Program-made: the position numbers and the translations under genes | Assembly: GCA_963556255.1 (NCBI GenBank) | Contig: OY744604.1 | Span: 78,770,197 to 78,834,196 of the forward strand | Reading direction: 5' to 3' | Origin: Allolobophora icterica | Taxonomy: Eukaryota > Annelida > Clitellata > Crassiclitellata > Lumbricidae | DNA: 64,000 nucleotides | Part shown: piece after piece, positions 20,966-32,231 of the stretch | Layout of the letters: each line of letters opens with the position of its first letter | Numbering within the stretch: the stretch's first letter is position 1 | Notes under the pieces: model-generated | Databases searched by the model: none | Seen by the model: the letters and a program-made list of their open reading frames with translations, nothing else | What the model was told of the DNA's origin: nothing

Positions 20966-21454
20966 GTACACTTAGGTTTCAAGACTTATCAATACACCTG
21001 CATGAAATATTTAGCCGGTCCTCCAGTCTTAATAATTGGACTGGCTGTTGGACTCTCGTCTTTCGTCCTTGTCATTCTTTTGATAATTGCAATCGTCTTT
21101 TGTTGCAAGAGATCCAGAAAACGCCGTCCAACTAACAATGCTTTAGAAAGAAATGCAGGTGCGACAAATGAGGCATACGCACCGACATCAGATCAGTTGT
21201 ATGCGAATACGACATATTTACAACCATCAGCTATGTCGTATTCTAAGAAGGAATATGAAGAGCCGTCAGCTAAGACATATGCTAAGGGAGAATATCTAAA
21301 ACCATCAGCTAAGTCGTATGCTAAGGAGATATATGAGCCACCATCAGATCAGTTGTATTCAAATGCGTTAGAACTTAAAGAGGCTTTAAGAGACTCCAGA
21401 GTTTTCTGTTTTATACCGACGTTTTTCTTGGTTTCAGTTACATTCAAACTTTGA
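20966..21454 (+). pseudogene. Gene A exon 10: TM and tyrosine-repeat tail
   Basis: Ancestral frame open to TGA at 21452-21454. VHLGFKTYQYTCMKY ends the last TIG strand. The TM helix is VLIIGLAVGLSSFVLVILLI and beyond, then CCKRSRKRR (stop-transfer). The tail has QLYANTTYLQPSAMSY, EYEEPSAKTY, EYLKPSAKSY and IYEPPSDQLYSNA units. Unlike B, which stops just after YSN, A reads on into a hydrophobic end (VFCFIPTFFLVSV). Not in frame with truncated exon 9. Confidence 0.8.
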
Positions 21455-21479
21455 GAGCTTCTATATAGCAAACAATTCA

Positions 21480-22070
21480 ACGTAGAAGTAGGACATTTAT
21501 ATACTTGAAGCATCGTGGCCCCAATGGGTTCTGCTGCTTGGCTCGATGTACTGATTTCGCTAATACTCGGCGCTTACCTTACACTTCGTGAATGCGCTTA
21601 AACACCTAACCAGTGCCGAAACGAATGCATTTGTCGATACTGTGAACTGCCTTCTTGATGCAGAATTCCGTCACATGCTTTCGATCCGTTAGGTAAGGTA
21701 TTCACGCATTTGTTAAAACCTTCGCCAACATTAGACATCAAAAGCAGGGAGTTGAAACGCTCTTTAAACAGAGATTACGGTGATATGCCAACTTTAACAG
21801 GGTTGCAGTTATATTTAAACTTTTGAAGCTGTAGCCTACAGCAAACAAGAAACTAAGTAGAAACAGGATTTTGCCAGTTGCAGCGTATTCCTTCCAGTAT
21901 GCTGTAACAACATGTGCCGAAGAAGGAAGATGGTCCTACTGCTCGGCTCAATGTAACGTAAAAAAGAGATCGTAAAGACTCGGAGCTTACCTTACACTAA
22001 GGCTTCACTAAGCTATACCTTATGCTTACTTAACACTTAACCTGTGCACAAGAAAATGCGAAATAGCGAA
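21480..22070. repeat. 3' flank of gene A, imperfectly duplicated
   Basis: The block 'tttcagttacattcaaactttg...gcttaccttacacttcgtg' (about 21430-21660) recurs as 'gcagttatatttaaacttttg...gcttaccttacactaagg' (about 21805-22050). Homologous sequence lies after gene B (44757-44842 and 45668-45790). Noncoding. Confidence 0.65.
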
Positions 22071-22079
22071 GTATGTATG

Positions 22080-22620
22080 TGTGTATGAATATTCGTTTAT
22101 TGAGTAAACTGGTTATCATACCGCAACCAGGAACACCAGAATTAAGAAAAGAAAGGGAAATGAACATTCAATCGGATCAACAAAGGACAATGCTCGGAAC
22201 TATCGTCTATAAAGCACTCTCTGGATGAAGTTTCGATTGTCTTTCTTTGGTAGTTCGAAGTTATGTGGGCGCGTCCGTAGGTTGTAGCCTCGAACAATCA
22301 TCGGCGGAAAGAGATCACGAAGGACATGGGACATATTCCTACTCACTGCCTGTAGCAACCTGGCGTCTGCCTCTGCCACCAGCTCTTCCATGGTGGGGAA
22401 TTCCATGGGTAAGAAGCTCATGCGCTTCATTTTAGAAATGAATCTCTCAAGTTTCGATCGCTCTGCCGCAGTGGTGAGATCCCACCAGGCAGGGGTGGCA
22501 AAAACCATGCGAGCCACAGTGGTGGCCCTGGTCACCTCATGTAGTGCATCCCCTAGCAGGCCATATCGTCTTAGCAGCCTTAGAGCATGGATGGAGCTGG
22601 AACATGTGAAGTGAACTTTT
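22080..22620 (-). mobile_element. LINE (jockey-like) RT C-terminal fragment
   Basis: The minus strand reads continuously from about 22619 to the stop near 22200: YGLLGDALHEVTRA, ATPAWWDLTTAAERSKLERF, SHVLRDLFPPMIVRGYNLRT, RPHNFELPKKDNRNFIQRVL. This is the C-terminal region of jockey/CR1-like LINE ORF2 proteins (SPAWWGF...LE.F..., NL R.R.H.F.LP). 5'-truncated, no catalytic motif present. Confidence 0.85.
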
Positions 22621-22956
22621 CGGTGACGAGGAGGTGTCTATCCGTGGTTTTATATATATATATATATATTAGGGTGGTGCTCAAAAACGTTATTTTGTGG
22701 AAATGGATGGGACTGCCCCTAGTTATGTTCCTTTTGATATACTAAGCTAGTGTGCAAAATATTATAAAAATATTCCATCATTTAGGGGTGCCACATGAGA
22801 TGACAAGTTTTCCAAATTTTAGACAAGGAATGTAAACACAATTGTGATCGATATAATCGATATTCTTTTGTATTTTGTGAAACCGAAAGTAAATTTCAAA
22901 TTGCTAGGTTTAAGGCACAATACTTAAAGAGTATTTTTGAGCATAATTGAACTCTG

Positions 22957-23612
22957 TCAGTTTGATTCAAGAATAAAATATTCATTAGTCCATTTTGTGA
23001 CCGTTAACTTCTTGGGGTCCGGATACTTTTTCCAATGTTCGGACACCACATCAAGCAAAGCCTGCTTTTGACCTACATCCTTGGTCAGTATTTGATTGTA
23101 TTCTTGGATCAGTGCCAATCCCCTTTCTGCTCTATCATTCACTACACTCAACCTTTCTGATGACGCTCCAAATAAATAATTTAAATAATAATAACACGGA
23201 CAATTTCTATAGCGCCGTAACCTGACCATGTCGCTACAAGATGCTGTCCTGTTTCCACGAAGTTGGATCTTTCTCCAGCCAATCAATGGGTATGCACAGT
23301 ATTCATCATGTTTGAAGTCACAAAATCTCAAGAATACATTCATTCATTCATTCATAACGGGCATTTATATAGCGCCTCTTCAAGGAGTACTACTCAGAGG
23401 TGCTCCCGACTACATGAAGCTGTGTGTACAGTAATTTGTGGACAATTGGATGGAATGCCAACACCAACTTTGGTTCTCATTGTTTGCACCAACAAGGCCT
23501 TGGAAGCAGCATCAATGCAGTCATCGAAAAAACAGAAATCGACCAACTCCTCACTGAGGTAACAAGCATGATGGAAAGTGCCTTTAGAGTAGAGTGTGAA
23601 GCTGTGAACCAT
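22957..23612 (-). pseudogene. T1 transposase-like relic
   Basis: Minus-strand pieces: 23612-23394 with YLSEELVDFCFFDDCID..., and 23343-22957 with VVNDRAERGLALIQEYNQIL followed by VVSEHWKKYPDPKK. Both match pieces of the larger ORF in 28161-28703 and its continuation. I do not recognise a catalytic motif or a named family. It is likely the C-terminal part of this element's transposase; frames are broken by a LINE-tail insertion. Confidence 0.6.
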
Positions 23613-23754
23613 GATCTGAGATATTCAAAGCAGATGAACAGGTTAAGGGAACGTAGCAAATTTATTTTCCAGAAGGTAATTCGCAATTGAGATCGCAAAA
23701 GGAATACTTTGTGAGAATAGATGGCCTTGGCCATCCACCTGGCCCTATGCATCA

Positions 23755-24059
23755 ATCAATCAATCAATCATTTATATAGCGCCCCTCCAAGGAAGCTACT
23801 CGGAGGCGCTCCTAGCCCAACCCCGACGAAAGAGAACAGTCTTTAGAGCAGAGAAGAAAGCGGTGAATGAGTTACGAGGAAGAGACCGCAGCTCAGGAGG
23901 AAGCCCATTCCAAATTGTGGGTCCAACCACGGAGAAAGCGAGCTGCTGCATAGTAGCGGTGTGTGCACAAGGGACAGAGAGATCACCACGGGTTGCAGAG
24001 CGAAGAGAGCGGTGACATGACACCAGAGGCTGTAATATGCAACCCTCGAGGTGGGACAT
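23755..24059 (-). mobile_element. CR1-like LINE 3' end inside T1
   Basis: Minus frame: RSATRGDLSVPCAHTATMQQ, AFSVVGPTIWNGLPPELRSL and LKTVLFRRGWARSASE, then ggcgctatataaatgattgattgat. This shows that the recurring 'tttatatagcgcc' sequence is the 3' tail of a CR1/L2-like LINE. Another tail lies at about 23340-23410. Confidence 0.85.
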
Positions 24060-24832
24060 GACCTATGTAGATCAGTGTAAGTTTCAAGAGCTCTTGATAA
24101 TCATTACGAGGCTGACTGTCTTTCTGCAAACATTCCACTTCAAATTCAACAGCGTCTTCCATCATTTCGTTGTTATTGTTAAACTGCAATTTCATCATCT
24201 GACAATTTGACAAACCATCAGCAAGCATGTCATGGACGATCAAAGGCAATGCATTCTGATATCGTTTAAGCAAAGGTATTTCAGGTCCAGGAAACGGTCC
24301 AGCCAGAGGGTTGAAAACATCTTTTAAGACAACTTTTAAATGGATTATGAGTAATGTGGGATAGTGTGAGTAAGTAAGTAAATAAATAATTAAACTCTAG
24401 AAAAGCCTTAAATGTACAGACTACAAAAGTTCAGAAAATTGTTAAAAAATTGCAAATATTTATTTACTCCTCAGCTCCAGTTGGTTCTAATTTATATATT
24501 TATTATTTAATTTTTTATTTTTAAACAAATCATCAGAGAATATGGTATCCAACAATCTATGGTGCATCACACTCATCACATAATTACAGTAATGAAATAA
24601 TAGGTTCTAGAAGTGATGAACTTTCATCCAGCTCCTGAAAAACTAAGAAAGTTGATTTTTACGGCTTCAATGATGCATGGTGTCATATGCAAAACTTGAG
24701 TTGTCATGTGGCACGCCTAAATAATGGAATATTTTAAAAAGATTTTGCACATGAGTTTCTACTACCAATACGAACAGAACTAGGGGCTGTCCCGGGCATT
24801 ATTTAAAAAAAACTTTTTTCACTACCACCCTA

Positions 24833-25640
24833 ATATATATATATATATATATATATCCAATAGATTTTCAAATTGTTTTTAAGCGTCTTAGGACGGTCAA
24901 AATCTAATACATATAATTTAATATAATAAATATATAAATCTACATTAATGTGTTTAACGGTTGAAGGTGTTATTACTCTTGAGTATTTTTCAAGCGTGTA
25001 TTACTACTAGCAGTGTTTTTCGCTAGGTGGCGGTGGTAACAGGGAGCCCCGTTATAAGTCATTCAAGCTGCGTTTCTGTGGTTTGTTATTATTGCGTCTT
25101 AGGACGGGCAATAATAGGCCTAATCTAGTTTGACATAATAGCCAAAAGGTTTAGATATCTATACTTTATCAATAGTAATAAATTTATTTAAATTATATAA
25201 GATTTGTAAAATAGCTTATAATCTCATCTTTTCTTCAAATTCATCGTTTTAGGTTAAAAGCGTTTCGATCAATCAGTGAAATGCGGGGAAATTACAAAAC
25301 ATGCAGGTTTTAAAGCTTGTGATTTGTTTACAGATACGAGTCTCTTTCAACAAGCAACATAACTTGATAATAGGGAATCTGGGAGGTAGATGAGAAATCC
25401 TACGACCATTCATACAACTTACATGTACACACACCTACGTACGTACATACATGCATGCGCAAATGCATCACACATACCAAAAGGCAGACATATTTATGTA
25501 TGAGTAAATGCACGCATATATATATTTATGTAGGTGTAAATGAATGTACGTATGACAGACAAACAGACTTATATACAGACACGTTATGCATATATACAAA
25601 ACACATGCATACCTACATACATACATATTGCATCTTTTTT
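24833..25640. repeat. AT-rich intergenic stretch with TACATA repeats
   Basis: (TA)n at 24833-24857. The word gcgtcttaggacggncaa occurs twice (about 24881 and 25097). A TACGTACATACATG compound microsatellite lies at 25420-25630. No gene recognised. Confidence 0.6.
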
Positions 25641-26600
25641 CAGTCAGGTGATGATAAGTACAAGATGGTTCCATTTCTTTTTGTCTTTGATAGTATCCAA
25701 GGTCGTTCTCATGTCCATGTCTTGTTCTTTAAGATCTTGTCTCACGTTTTCCATCCATGTCTTTGTCTTTCTCGACCTCGTGTCCTCCACCTGGCAATAT
25801 ATGGCCCTTGCTGGTAATCTCTTGTCGTCCATTCTTGTTACATGCCAAAAGCCATGTCATCCTTGTTCTTCTAACCTTGTCAACCAGTGTTTCCCTGCGT
25901 CTCAACAACTCTTTCCGGATTACTTAATTACGAGTCCTATCTCGCCTGGTCCACCGACCCGATATTATTCTTAACCGTCTCATTTCCGCCACTGTAATCC
26001 TCCTTTGGTCCCCTTCCATCAGCACGAAAACTCAGATCCATACATACTTGGAAGAGTAACAAATGCCCTATACAGTTTTATTTTTGTTCTGGTTGATATG
26101 CTGCTCGTCTTCCACGACCTATATGCCAAACATCGTTGACCACAGGTTAATCCTGCGTTTTATGTCCTTTTTACATTGACCATCTTTCGTTTTTTTTTAT
26201 ACTCCCAGATAGGCCTACATAAACTCTATGACTTGCTCCATCTCCTCTCAATCCAGTCTAACATTCAGTTCTTTATCTTTTTTCCAGCGGTCACTGTCTC
26301 CGTTTTTTGCACGTTTATTCTGAGTCCAAACATTCTACTACTATCATATTATATCCTTTCAGTTCCAGCAGTTGGTATGGCGAATCTGTAACCAAGTCAA
26401 TATCATCAACAAAGCGCAGATTTGAAGTAGGCCTATCTGTCCAGCTTCGACAGAATTCAGTGTGCTGCTCATCATGGCCTCCAGAAGCAAGTTTAACAGG
26501 TCTGGTGACAGGTTGCATCCTTTCCTTACGCCTACTGTGATCTTAAACCATACCGTTAGTTACCCATCCGCTTTGATGCACTCACTGACTTACCGTGTAG
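25640..26600 (-). mobile_element. RTE-like LINE relic
   Basis: Minus strand: 26518-26315 contains NLRFVDDIDLVTDS (RT motif [FY]xDD, here FVDDID). 25832-25644 contains RSRKTKTWMENVRQDLKEQD, MDMRTTLDTIKDKKKW, the C-terminal R..RPKK.W...V..DL...A.DR..W pattern. The sequence between is broken. Old inactive copy. Confidence 0.78.
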
Positions 26601-26654
26601 ATCTTCTAGTGGTGGGCTATCACGAACTCCTCTGGAATTCCATATAATATTATA

Positions 26655-26960
26655 CATTCATACAATTGGTTGTGACAAGACACCTGAACTGTTTCTTTCA
26701 TCCGACTCACAGGCCGTGACCATTCTGCGTGTGTAGTTAGTTTGTTTTGGTCCTTATAATAGCACTCTTTCAGCTGCACATCATGTAACACTACATCGAT
26801 GTTTGTCTGCTCTGTGCCTTTTGAAAGGCCTGTCCTTTGTCTGGAATAGAGGATGTAAGGGCGGGGGTTTGCAAACTATTTCGGAAAATCCCATTTCAGA
26901 AGTAATCATAGCATGTAATTCAAATTTAAAGATTTTTTAACACCTGCTCTAACATGCTCG
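26655..26960. other. Shrunken copy of the array upstream flank
   Basis: Contains 'gtttctttcat...cacaggccgtgaccattctgcgtgt' (as at about 6567-6610), then 'ttt.tctgctctgtgccttttgaaag' (as near 8040-8060), then 'gtttgcaaactattt.cgga...attttttaacacctgct' (as at about 8550-8630). Pieces are collinear with the gene A flank but with large gaps. No receptor exons follow before gene B's own flank. Confidence 0.6.
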
Positions 26961-27036
26961 GAACATGTATGAATGTATGTATGTATGCACGACATGTTCT
27001 CTACCTACATACATACATATGAGTATTGAGTAGATC

Positions 27037-27330
27037 ACCTAGAAGAGGCGCTATATAAAAGCTCCTTAATAATAATAATAATAATTGTAATAATAATAGT
27101 AATAATAATACTGAATGACGGCCTAGGAATATAGTGACCGCAAAAAGTTAACATAATTCGTCTGCATATGAGTTTATTGATTGTATGAAGAATAACTTTG
27201 ATTAATAATATAAAAAAAATAATAATAATAATATAAAAAAATAATAACAATAATAGTAATAATAATAATAATATGCATGTATGTATATACATGTATGTAT
27301 GTATGTATGAATGTAGGGAGGTAGGCATGT
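27037..27330. repeat. LINE tail plus (AAT)n and TATG repeats
   Basis: 'agaggcgctatataaaagctcctt' followed by AAT runs (27069-27112 and 27210-27273) and catgtatgtatg repeats to about 27320. Noncoding. 27331-27650 shows nothing recognised. Confidence 0.7.
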
Positions 27331-27737
27331 TTACAAATCATCATGCAGGAATATATGGGGAAAAGACATGGGGAAAGGAGATGGCCGACGCTAATCATCT
27401 TTGCTATGAAATAGCGTTGAAATAGCGTCGTAAAAACAACAAACGCAATAATTTTTACCGATATTAAAGCCAAGTTCTCAGAAGCTTCGAAGAGAACTGG
27501 CTTAGTAAACCGAGGTCTTTTGGTTGTTCCACGTATGCACTCTTCCAATTGTAACTTCGCCTACGTGGGTTCTTTAGCCTGGAACAGTCTCAAGAACCTA
27601 AACAAGAAAATGAGAGCCTTCCCTATGTCCCACTCTGGTACGTAGAAATTTACAATACATACATAAATAAATACATGTAAAACACATACATACATGCATG
27701 CATACATGCATACATAAATACAAACATGCATATTTAC

Positions 27738-29440
27738 TAGGGTGTCTCTTAGCATAGTGTAAAAAAAAAATTTTGGGATTTCTCTTCCTCTCACCCTCCC
27801 AAGTTGTTAGGTTCATAGAAATAAAATTCTACAAAAAATTTCATTAAAATTGGATAATATTTAGGGGTGGCCCTCGAGCTGTAAAGTTTAGAGAATTAAT
27901 GATACTTCGTACAATGGGAAATGGTATAATATCACATAATAATTAATCGTCAGTTGCAATGCTAATCAGTTTGTATTGTTTATCTAACAGAATGTCTACT
28001 TTCTACCTGTATAATTATGTTAAACTTAATAACTAATGTCCATAAAAGTACTCTCATTGTTTTCCTGAATGAGGGCCATGCCTTGCTCAGCCCTGTCATC
28101 GACGACTGCCAACCCGTTGATGACGAGCAAGGCCTCCTGGGATTTTCCTCTTCATCCCATTCAGACGGGCCCAATGCAAGGAAAGTCTGAAGAAAACCAA
28201 GCATGGAAAAGAGTGGTTTTGTGTTTATCGTGCAGAACTGCTCCAAGGTACCGGTGCACTTTTGGTAGGCCTAGCTTTGGTGGATGATCCGGGGCTGGAT
28301 CTTCCATTGCGGCTAACATCAGTCTCTTCGTCTCCACAGACACTCTGGAATCAAAAAGAGCCAGTCCGACTAGCTGTTCAGAAAGGTACCATAGATGAAG
28401 TCCAAGTGTTTTCCTTGTTGCACTGGAAATGGCTTCATTTGGGTATTTTAGGAGTTCAATCATGAGTCGGAAGTCGTTCAGAGGTGCTTCAACACCTCCG
28501 ACTGGGGCAGTAATCCAAGTCTTCAGGTGGATGATAACTGCAAAAGTTGCCAGATCACGAATTCCTTTCTTCTCTGAAGCAGTCATCTGGATCTGGTCAT
28601 GAAAGAGCCAGATCTTAATTGCATATAACCTTGGCCATCCACCTTGCACAGTACATAGCGCCTGGCACCTGGAAACAAACACCCGGGCCTCGTCCTGCAC
28701 CAACTACTAGGCCTACCTCCAAACCAAAATTTCATTAAAATTGGATAATATTTAGGGGTGGCTCTCGAGCTGTAAAGTTTAGAGAATTACCTACTACCTC
28801 TGTCCCCATGCCCATGACTGCATTATTCCCCCAGCCGACAGCCTGATACGTAAAAACATATATTGTTAGGATGTTAAATACTGTTTAACTGTGTTTATTA
28901 GACGTCTGTACATCAAAGTGCGATTACCATTATTGCTTAATAAAGAATATACTTACTTATTTATTTATTAAATTTATGTATTACAATGCTACAAATAAGG
29001 TAATTGATGTAAATGAACTACGACTTTGCCCTTAATACATAAATCACGCAGATAGTGTAATTCAGTATTTTCTGCTTACTTGCCACGAAAGCCCATCTAT
29101 TACACATTTTGTTGGAAACATTTTAAATTTGACTTTTTTCAAATTTGTTGTCTGCAACTTGTTTACAAATTGAACAGCAAGTAATAAGGTGCTTCCCTGC
29201 TTCTATAAATTGAAATTGGCAAATTAATAAGGCAATCTGTGCTTCTTTTAACAATGCGAACTATGTAGCATAGTTATAACCAATAGGCCTACCATGCTAA
29301 ACTTTGACATCAAAGGGCCACCTCTAAATATTATCCGATTTCCCAAAAAAAAATTTTTGTAAATTTTTTTCCCATGAACCTAACAACTTGAAAGGGTGAG
29401 AGGTTGAAATTTTCAACTTTCATTTTTAAGAGACACCCTA
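27738..29440 (-). mobile_element. Unclassified DNA transposon T2 (TIR TAGGGTGTC)
   Basis: Ends TAGGGTGTCTCTTA / TAAGAGACACCCTA, flanked by the exact 8-bp TSD ATATTTAC (27730-27737 and 29441-29448). Further imperfect inverted homology includes 'caagttgttaggttcat'. A ~70-bp segment ('tttcattaaaattggataat...') is present twice directly (about 27827-27898 and 28729-28799). A minus-strand ORF relates it to T1. Confidence 0.88.
28010..28703 (-). pseudogene. T2 transposase-like relic (longest frame 180 codons)
   Basis: Minus frame 28703-28161: KIWLFHDQIQMTASEKKGIR, FAVIIHLKTWITAP, GLHLWYLSEQLVGLALFDSR, GLPKVHRYLGAVLHDKHKTT. After a stop, the sequence near 28110-28010 encodes VVDDRAEQGMALIQENN. The HLWYLSEQLV..LFD and DRAE(R/Q)G.ALIQ blocks are shared with T1. 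I recall similar uncharacterised proteins in other invertebrates but cannot name the family or its catalytic residues. Truncated N-terminally. Confidence 0.62.
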
Positions 29441-30163
29441 ATATTTACATACATAGATACTTAAAAACATGCATGCATAGTCACATACTACATACTTTCA
29501 GACATTCATGCATGCATACACAAATATATACGTACGTATTTTTACGACATGACAGCGTTATTTTGGTTTGAGGCAAGTTCAGGCAACAATAATCGGTCGG
29601 AGTATGGGGTGGATCACCTCCGCTTTGCATACAGAGATTCATATAATATTATACGCACATACATACATACATACAAACACTCATATAATAGATCGTGACA
29701 ACACACCACCGTCACTATAATAGAATATACTACCTCTGTAATTATTATATCATGTGAATCGTTTTTGTCATCTTACGCGTACACCGTGACCATTTTTGAT
29801 CTATAAATAAGTTCGTTTTGGTGCATACGCAATGGCATTGATGAATCATTAAGGTCTACACTGTGTGCCACGGAAAAGCATTAGGGCCTACTTTTGTTGT
29901 CACTGTATTCTTAACATTGCTGGAAATGGTTGAATTTGTGTGTTTTCTTATGAACATGCTTATATGTGTTGGACATGTGTACAATTTTTTTTATCGCAAT
30001 ATCGTTTCCGTTATCGACAGATTGCTGGTTTCCACCTGCTTGTCGGATTCCATTTTAACGACCGTGGCTAAATTTGATGTCATCAAGCAGCATAAGAGCC
30101 GGAAATTAGTACCTTCACTTTTTCATTAGGGGCAAAGGATCGAAATTTAATTTTGCTTAGATG

Positions 30164-31452
30164 TAGGGTGACCACAGTTCTTTCCTGCCATTCCGGGACA
30201 CCACCGTACTCCAATTTAAGACAAATTTAGTTGGGAGCTGGCCTCATTGGGAAGGCGCTATGCATACGCAATACCTCGACTGAAACATTTTTGTACGATT
30301 TTATACCAAAATCGAGCATTTTATTTGTAGCTGTTTTGATTAGAAAGAAAACGAGCCAAAAATACAAATTGGTCAATTTATTGCTTAAACTCAAAATTCC
30401 TTAAAATCAAGATTCAAGCCTGGGTAGTAAAGACTTTATAAAGTGATTACGGTCCGGGCCACGTTTTAGGCGATGATGTAAAACATTGTACAAGCATCAC
30501 CATATCATTCCCATCATGAAATCACTCCATTGGCTAAAAATCCCAGAGCTAATCCACTTCAAAGTCCTAGCTAGGCTATTACTAACCTACAGCTCCCTAC
30601 AATATTCTCAGCCCAAGTACATCCGTGATCTCTTCATCATCCAGGAAATCCGCTCCAACCGATCCTCCTCCTATCTTAGTCTTTCTCGACCCCTAGACAC
30701 TAGGCCTACTCATCTCAAGTTCTCCAACCAAGCCATATCCAACACAGCATGACGCCTCTAGTACGATCTCTCCGCTGAATTCCACAGACTCTCAGTTGCT
30801 CCATCATCATTGCAACCCATCCTCCATCCTCGTCCTCATGTTCGTCTATCTATCACTTTTGGGCTTTCCACTCAAAATTTAGGCTAAGTCTCACCTTTTC
30901 AAGTACTCCTAACCTGACTCACTTGATCCTCCTCCTTCCAAATCTCGCCCTAAACGACACCCTCTTTAATTAACAGCTGCTCTGCTTCCTCTCTTGATCT
31001 GGCAACATGGAAACCGGACTCGGACCTCCTTTGGACGACTCTCTGGAAAAAAACCTCTGATTTGATGTAGCGCTCGTGACAGGCTGGTACCTTGCGCTTC
31101 GAGTGGAGCTTTAGAAGTATGGAGATTACAACTAAGATTAAATGTCATAGATATCAGCCTCTATTGGAGAATCTAGACCCATAGTTAGCCATAGGTCCTA
31201 CTCGTAAGATTACACTGTACCGCGGATTTGTAAGCTTTGAGTGACATTGCATATAATAGGTTGATGCTGTAATTTCTCTTTTTTACTTTCTAATTATTGG
31301 AATATTAAAATAGCAAATTCTATGTATTTATAATTATAGAAAAAATTCATTCCGGGACGTTTCATTGTCCCGGAAAGGACGTATCCGGGACGCGGGACAT
31401 TTTTTCAAATTCCGGGACTGTCCCGGACAATCCGGGACGTGTGGTCACCCTA
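30164..31452. mobile_element. hAT-type element, TIR TAGGGTGACCACA
   Basis: TIRs TAGGGTGACCACA / TGTGGTCACCCTA. Exact 8-bp TSD CTTAGATG (30156-30163 and 31453-31460). Subterminal 'ccgggac' repeats at both ends. No transposase; a LINE fragment sits inside. Confidence 0.92.
30486..30950 (+). mobile_element. CR1-like LINE fragment inside the hAT-type element
   Basis: Plus frame: LHWLKIPELIHFKVLARLLL, QPKYIRDLFIIQEIRSNRSS, then a stop and LWNDLSAEFHRLS. This is the C-terminal region of a CR1/L2-like LINE. Inactive. Confidence 0.8.
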
Positions 31453-32069
31453 CTTAGATGTAACGCGCCTTGAACAATAATATGCTATACTTATTCCATT
31501 CCGAAATGCCAAAGCAACGCTTCAAAATTACGCCAGATTAAAAATAAATAAAATTAATGCCACTGACTATTTCGTATAATTATATTAATCTGCTTAACAT
31601 TTTCTTCTTCCGCACCATCTAGACGGAAAATAACAGAACTTTTTCTCAGTACACTGATAAAGACTTCATTCACAAATGGGAATATAAGCCTACTATAATA
31701 GAAATAGTGTGTTTCAGTTAGTGATACAACAAGTCTCTTCAGGTTTACTTTGGACAGAGACATCCAATTACAAATCTACGGAGATCAATATAACATTTTT
31801 CTCTCGTTGAATGCAGTCAATAAACTTTTTTTGTTTGTTTCACGCGAAATTGGTTGTTTCTTCTGAGAATTATATAATTACAACTTTTTCTTCACAGTTT
31901 CGTGTACAGCGTTTTGAACGTTCAATATGTGTTAATTTGTTTTGGATCTGAAAACGTCACTCTTTCATCGGTACACCCTGTAAGTCTACATCAGTGTATG
32001 CTCGGTCTGCCTTTCAAAAGCCTCCTTCTTAAATATATGTATATATATTTATATATGTATATATATATA

Positions 32070-32185
32070 TATTATGTATGGAGAAATGAGACACCCACAG
32101 CTGTCAGTTTAAATACTTTGGTACGTCAGTGCTATGCACAAGAAGTCAGTGTTTCATAAACAGGTATCGCGAAATAAGTACTAAA
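32070..32185 (+). promoter_or_regulatory. Conserved proximal promoter / 5' UTR of gene B
   Basis: Starts right after the (TA)n run: atggagaaatgag, then CTGTCAGTTTAAATACTTT, tgcacaagaag, and the ATG at 32186. Collinear with genes A and C. Upstream homology to A is broken by the TA repeat. Confidence 0.6.
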
Positions 32186-32231
32186 ATGAGAAAACGTCTG
32201 CTATTAACACCACTTTTGACCATTGTCTACG
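32186..32231 (+). CDS. Gene B exon 1: signal peptide
   Basis: MRKRLLLTPLLTIVY plus one base, donor G|GTAAG. Basic n-region, Leu-rich core. Confidence 0.88.

Larger units (their letters stand above)
10624..21454 (+). pseudogene. Gene A: Ig-TIG receptor paralog, disrupted
   Basis: Ten exons: 10624-10669, 12255-12578, 12936-13298, 15338-15586, 17045-17195, 18141-18317, 18554-18677, 19244-19633, 20537-20586, 20966-21454. Splice phases match genes B and C. Exons 1-7 are open and encode a signal peptide, three Ig-like domains and two TIG-type regions. Exon 8 has an in-frame TAA at 19322-19324. Exon 9 has lost 124 nt, so exon 10 (TM and tail) would be read out of frame and stop within a few codons. 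Rest of exon 8 and exon 10 stay open in the ancestral frame, so the damage looks recent. It could still make a soluble Ig-TIG ectodomain of about 500 aa. Introns hold a piggyBac MITE, a hAT-type MITE, a GTAT microsatellite and shared LINE tails. I see nothing recognisable at 14050-15330, 16260-17040 and 17200-18140. Confidence 0.8.
22670..24832 (-). mobile_element. Unclassified DNA transposon T1 (TIR TAGGGTGGT)
   Basis: Ends TAGGGTGGT...ACCACCCTA, with imperfect inverted repeats extending about 140 bp inward (shared GCCCCTAGTTnTGTTC and TATTCCATnATTTAGG(G/C)GTGCCACATGA). Flanked by (TA)n, compatible with the 8-bp TSD atatatat. It carries a minus-strand ORF relic homologous to that in 27738-29440. 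Two LINE tails are inserted inside it (about 23340-23410 and 23755-24059). Confidence 0.82.
29441..32069. other. Upstream flank module of gene B
   Basis: Begins in a TACATA-type microsatellite (to about 29690), then matches the gene A flank segment by segment: accgtgaccatt at 29785, ctacactgtgtgccac at 29856, catgtgtacaatttt at 29965, cgaaatgccaaag at 31503, gtgttaatttgtttt at 31930. Interrupted by a hAT-type element. Ends in a (TA)n run at about 32031-32072. No gene seen. Confidence 0.65.

Noticed and set aside
22247..22614. Plus-strand ORFs over the LINE fragment
   Set aside because: The minus strand gives the recognisable LINE protein; the plus frames are shadows.
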